Source of the DNA: Christensenella sp. UBA1782
GTDB taxonomy: Bacteria; Bacillota; Clostridia; Christensenellales; DTU072
Assembly (NCBI GenBank): GCA_002315475.1
Contig: DCGI01000036.1
Location: forward strand, 225-13,494
Reading direction: 5' to 3'
DNA: 13,270 nt
Of this stretch, positions 12,792 through 13,270 are shown piece after piece; within the stretch, counting starts at the first letter, position 1, and every line of letters starts with the position of its first letter. The notes under the pieces are model-generated. The model did not search any database. It had not been told where the DNA came from and saw only the letters and a list, made by a program, of their open reading frames with translations. A program made the position numbers and the translations under genes.

Positions 12792-13270
12792 ACGGCGAAA
12801 AAAACGTGAAAGTCACACTCTTGGTGGATACGAAGTCTTCCAAAACGGCGGTTTCGGACTTGGATAAAAGCATTTTGACGTACTGTGAATCGGTCAAAAC
12901 CGACGAAGACGTCTGTGTTTTTTTACGAAAAAAAACATATAAAAACGAAAAATTCGCTCCGCACGAACGAAAAAGAGGGGCTATCTGTGATTTGGTAAAA
13001 TGTTTCCATACCCATGATACTTCTTCTTTTTATTATATATCGCAAAAAGACTTCATCACTACCGAGTACTTGTACTTATTGGATGCCGATACCAAAATAC
13101 TGCCGGGCGGGGTTTTGGAATCGGTCAATCGATTTGCTCACCCGTACAATAAAAAATATGACCTGCTTGCTTGTTACAATCGAAGTAATCTGTATTCCGT
13201 CGAAACCCTTTATTCCGAAAGGTTTTCCGAACAATGCGGTTTCGAAGGTTATCCGTTTTACACCGGCTTA
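12740..13270 (+). CDS. NdvB-like cyclic-glucan synthase, continuation with GT2-type catalytic domain (runs off window)
   Basis: Open from the G run to the window end in the -1 frame relative to the upstream part. With one extra G the junction reads ARGVEQFREYL, a sensible continuation. Then come NVKVTLLVDTK, HERKRGAICDLVKCF and YLYLLDADTKILPGGVLESV: the last, at about nt 13066-13125, has the DAD metal/nucleotide-sugar motif of family 2/84 glycosyltransferases, and KRG before it fits the ERKRGKLEEL-like segment of cyclic-glucan synthases. The usual C-terminal phosphorylase-like domain lies beyond the window. The protein would be multi-domain and around 2,500 residues if it matches relatives. 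Substrate is not established. The frame has no own SD, so it is not a separate gene. Confidence 0.72.
   Translation, partial: MEQFREYLFQARSLLAVNGEKNVKVTLLVDTKSSKTAVSDLDKSILTYCESVKTDEDVCVFLRKKTYKNEKFAPHERKRGAICDLVKCFHTHDTSSFYYISQKDFITTEYLYLLDADTKILPGGVLESVNRFAHPYNKKYDLLACYNRSNLYSVETLYSERFSEQCGFEGYPFYTGL

Overview
The window reads as part of the chromosome of an endospore-forming Clostridia-like member of the Bacillota. The evidence is a division and cell wall (dcw) cluster running directly into spoIIGA, sigE and sigG, followed by a YlmC/YmxH-type gene, nrdR, an RluA-type pseudouridine synthase and sigK. Every protein gene is on the + strand; only the RNase P RNA gene is on the - strand. No mobile element, CRISPR array or tRNA gene was seen.

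Layout: murD (5'-truncated by the window edge), ftsW, murA, divIB/ftsQ, a divergent ftsA and ftsZ make up nt 1-6273. The genes make or use peptidoglycan precursors (murD, murA, ftsW) and build the divisome (divIB, ftsA, ftsZ). murG, usual after ftsW, is not here. A strong intrinsic terminator closes ftsZ. Next come spoIIGA and sigE (protease and its pro-sigma substrate, overlapping), then sigG, which has a sigma-F/G-type promoter and a hairpin that would mask its ribosome binding site. A PRC-barrel gene, nrdR and a pseudouridine synthase follow, then sigK. rnpB converges on sigK and ends in its own terminator. The last gene is a large NdvB-like cyclic-glucan synthase that runs off the window.

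Three points stand out. (1) ftsA and the ylmC/ymxH gene lack a Shine-Dalgarno sequence, and each has a good sigma-A promoter whose -10 box ends 7-8 nt before the ATG, so their mRNAs look leaderless; nrdR has the same geometry with a second, SD-preceded ATG downstream. (2) The FtsA homologue keeps the overall fold pattern but has lost recognisable nucleotide-binding motifs and the C-terminal membrane-targeting helix. (3) sigK and the glucan synthase gene are each broken by a -1 frameshift at a homopolymer (A6 and G5). Two such events suggest sequencing error, but slippage-based expression or real decay cannot be excluded from sequence alone.

The three late sporulation sigma factors E, G and K lie within 4 kb, together with the sigma-E protease and the division genes, so division and sporulation control are physically linked here.
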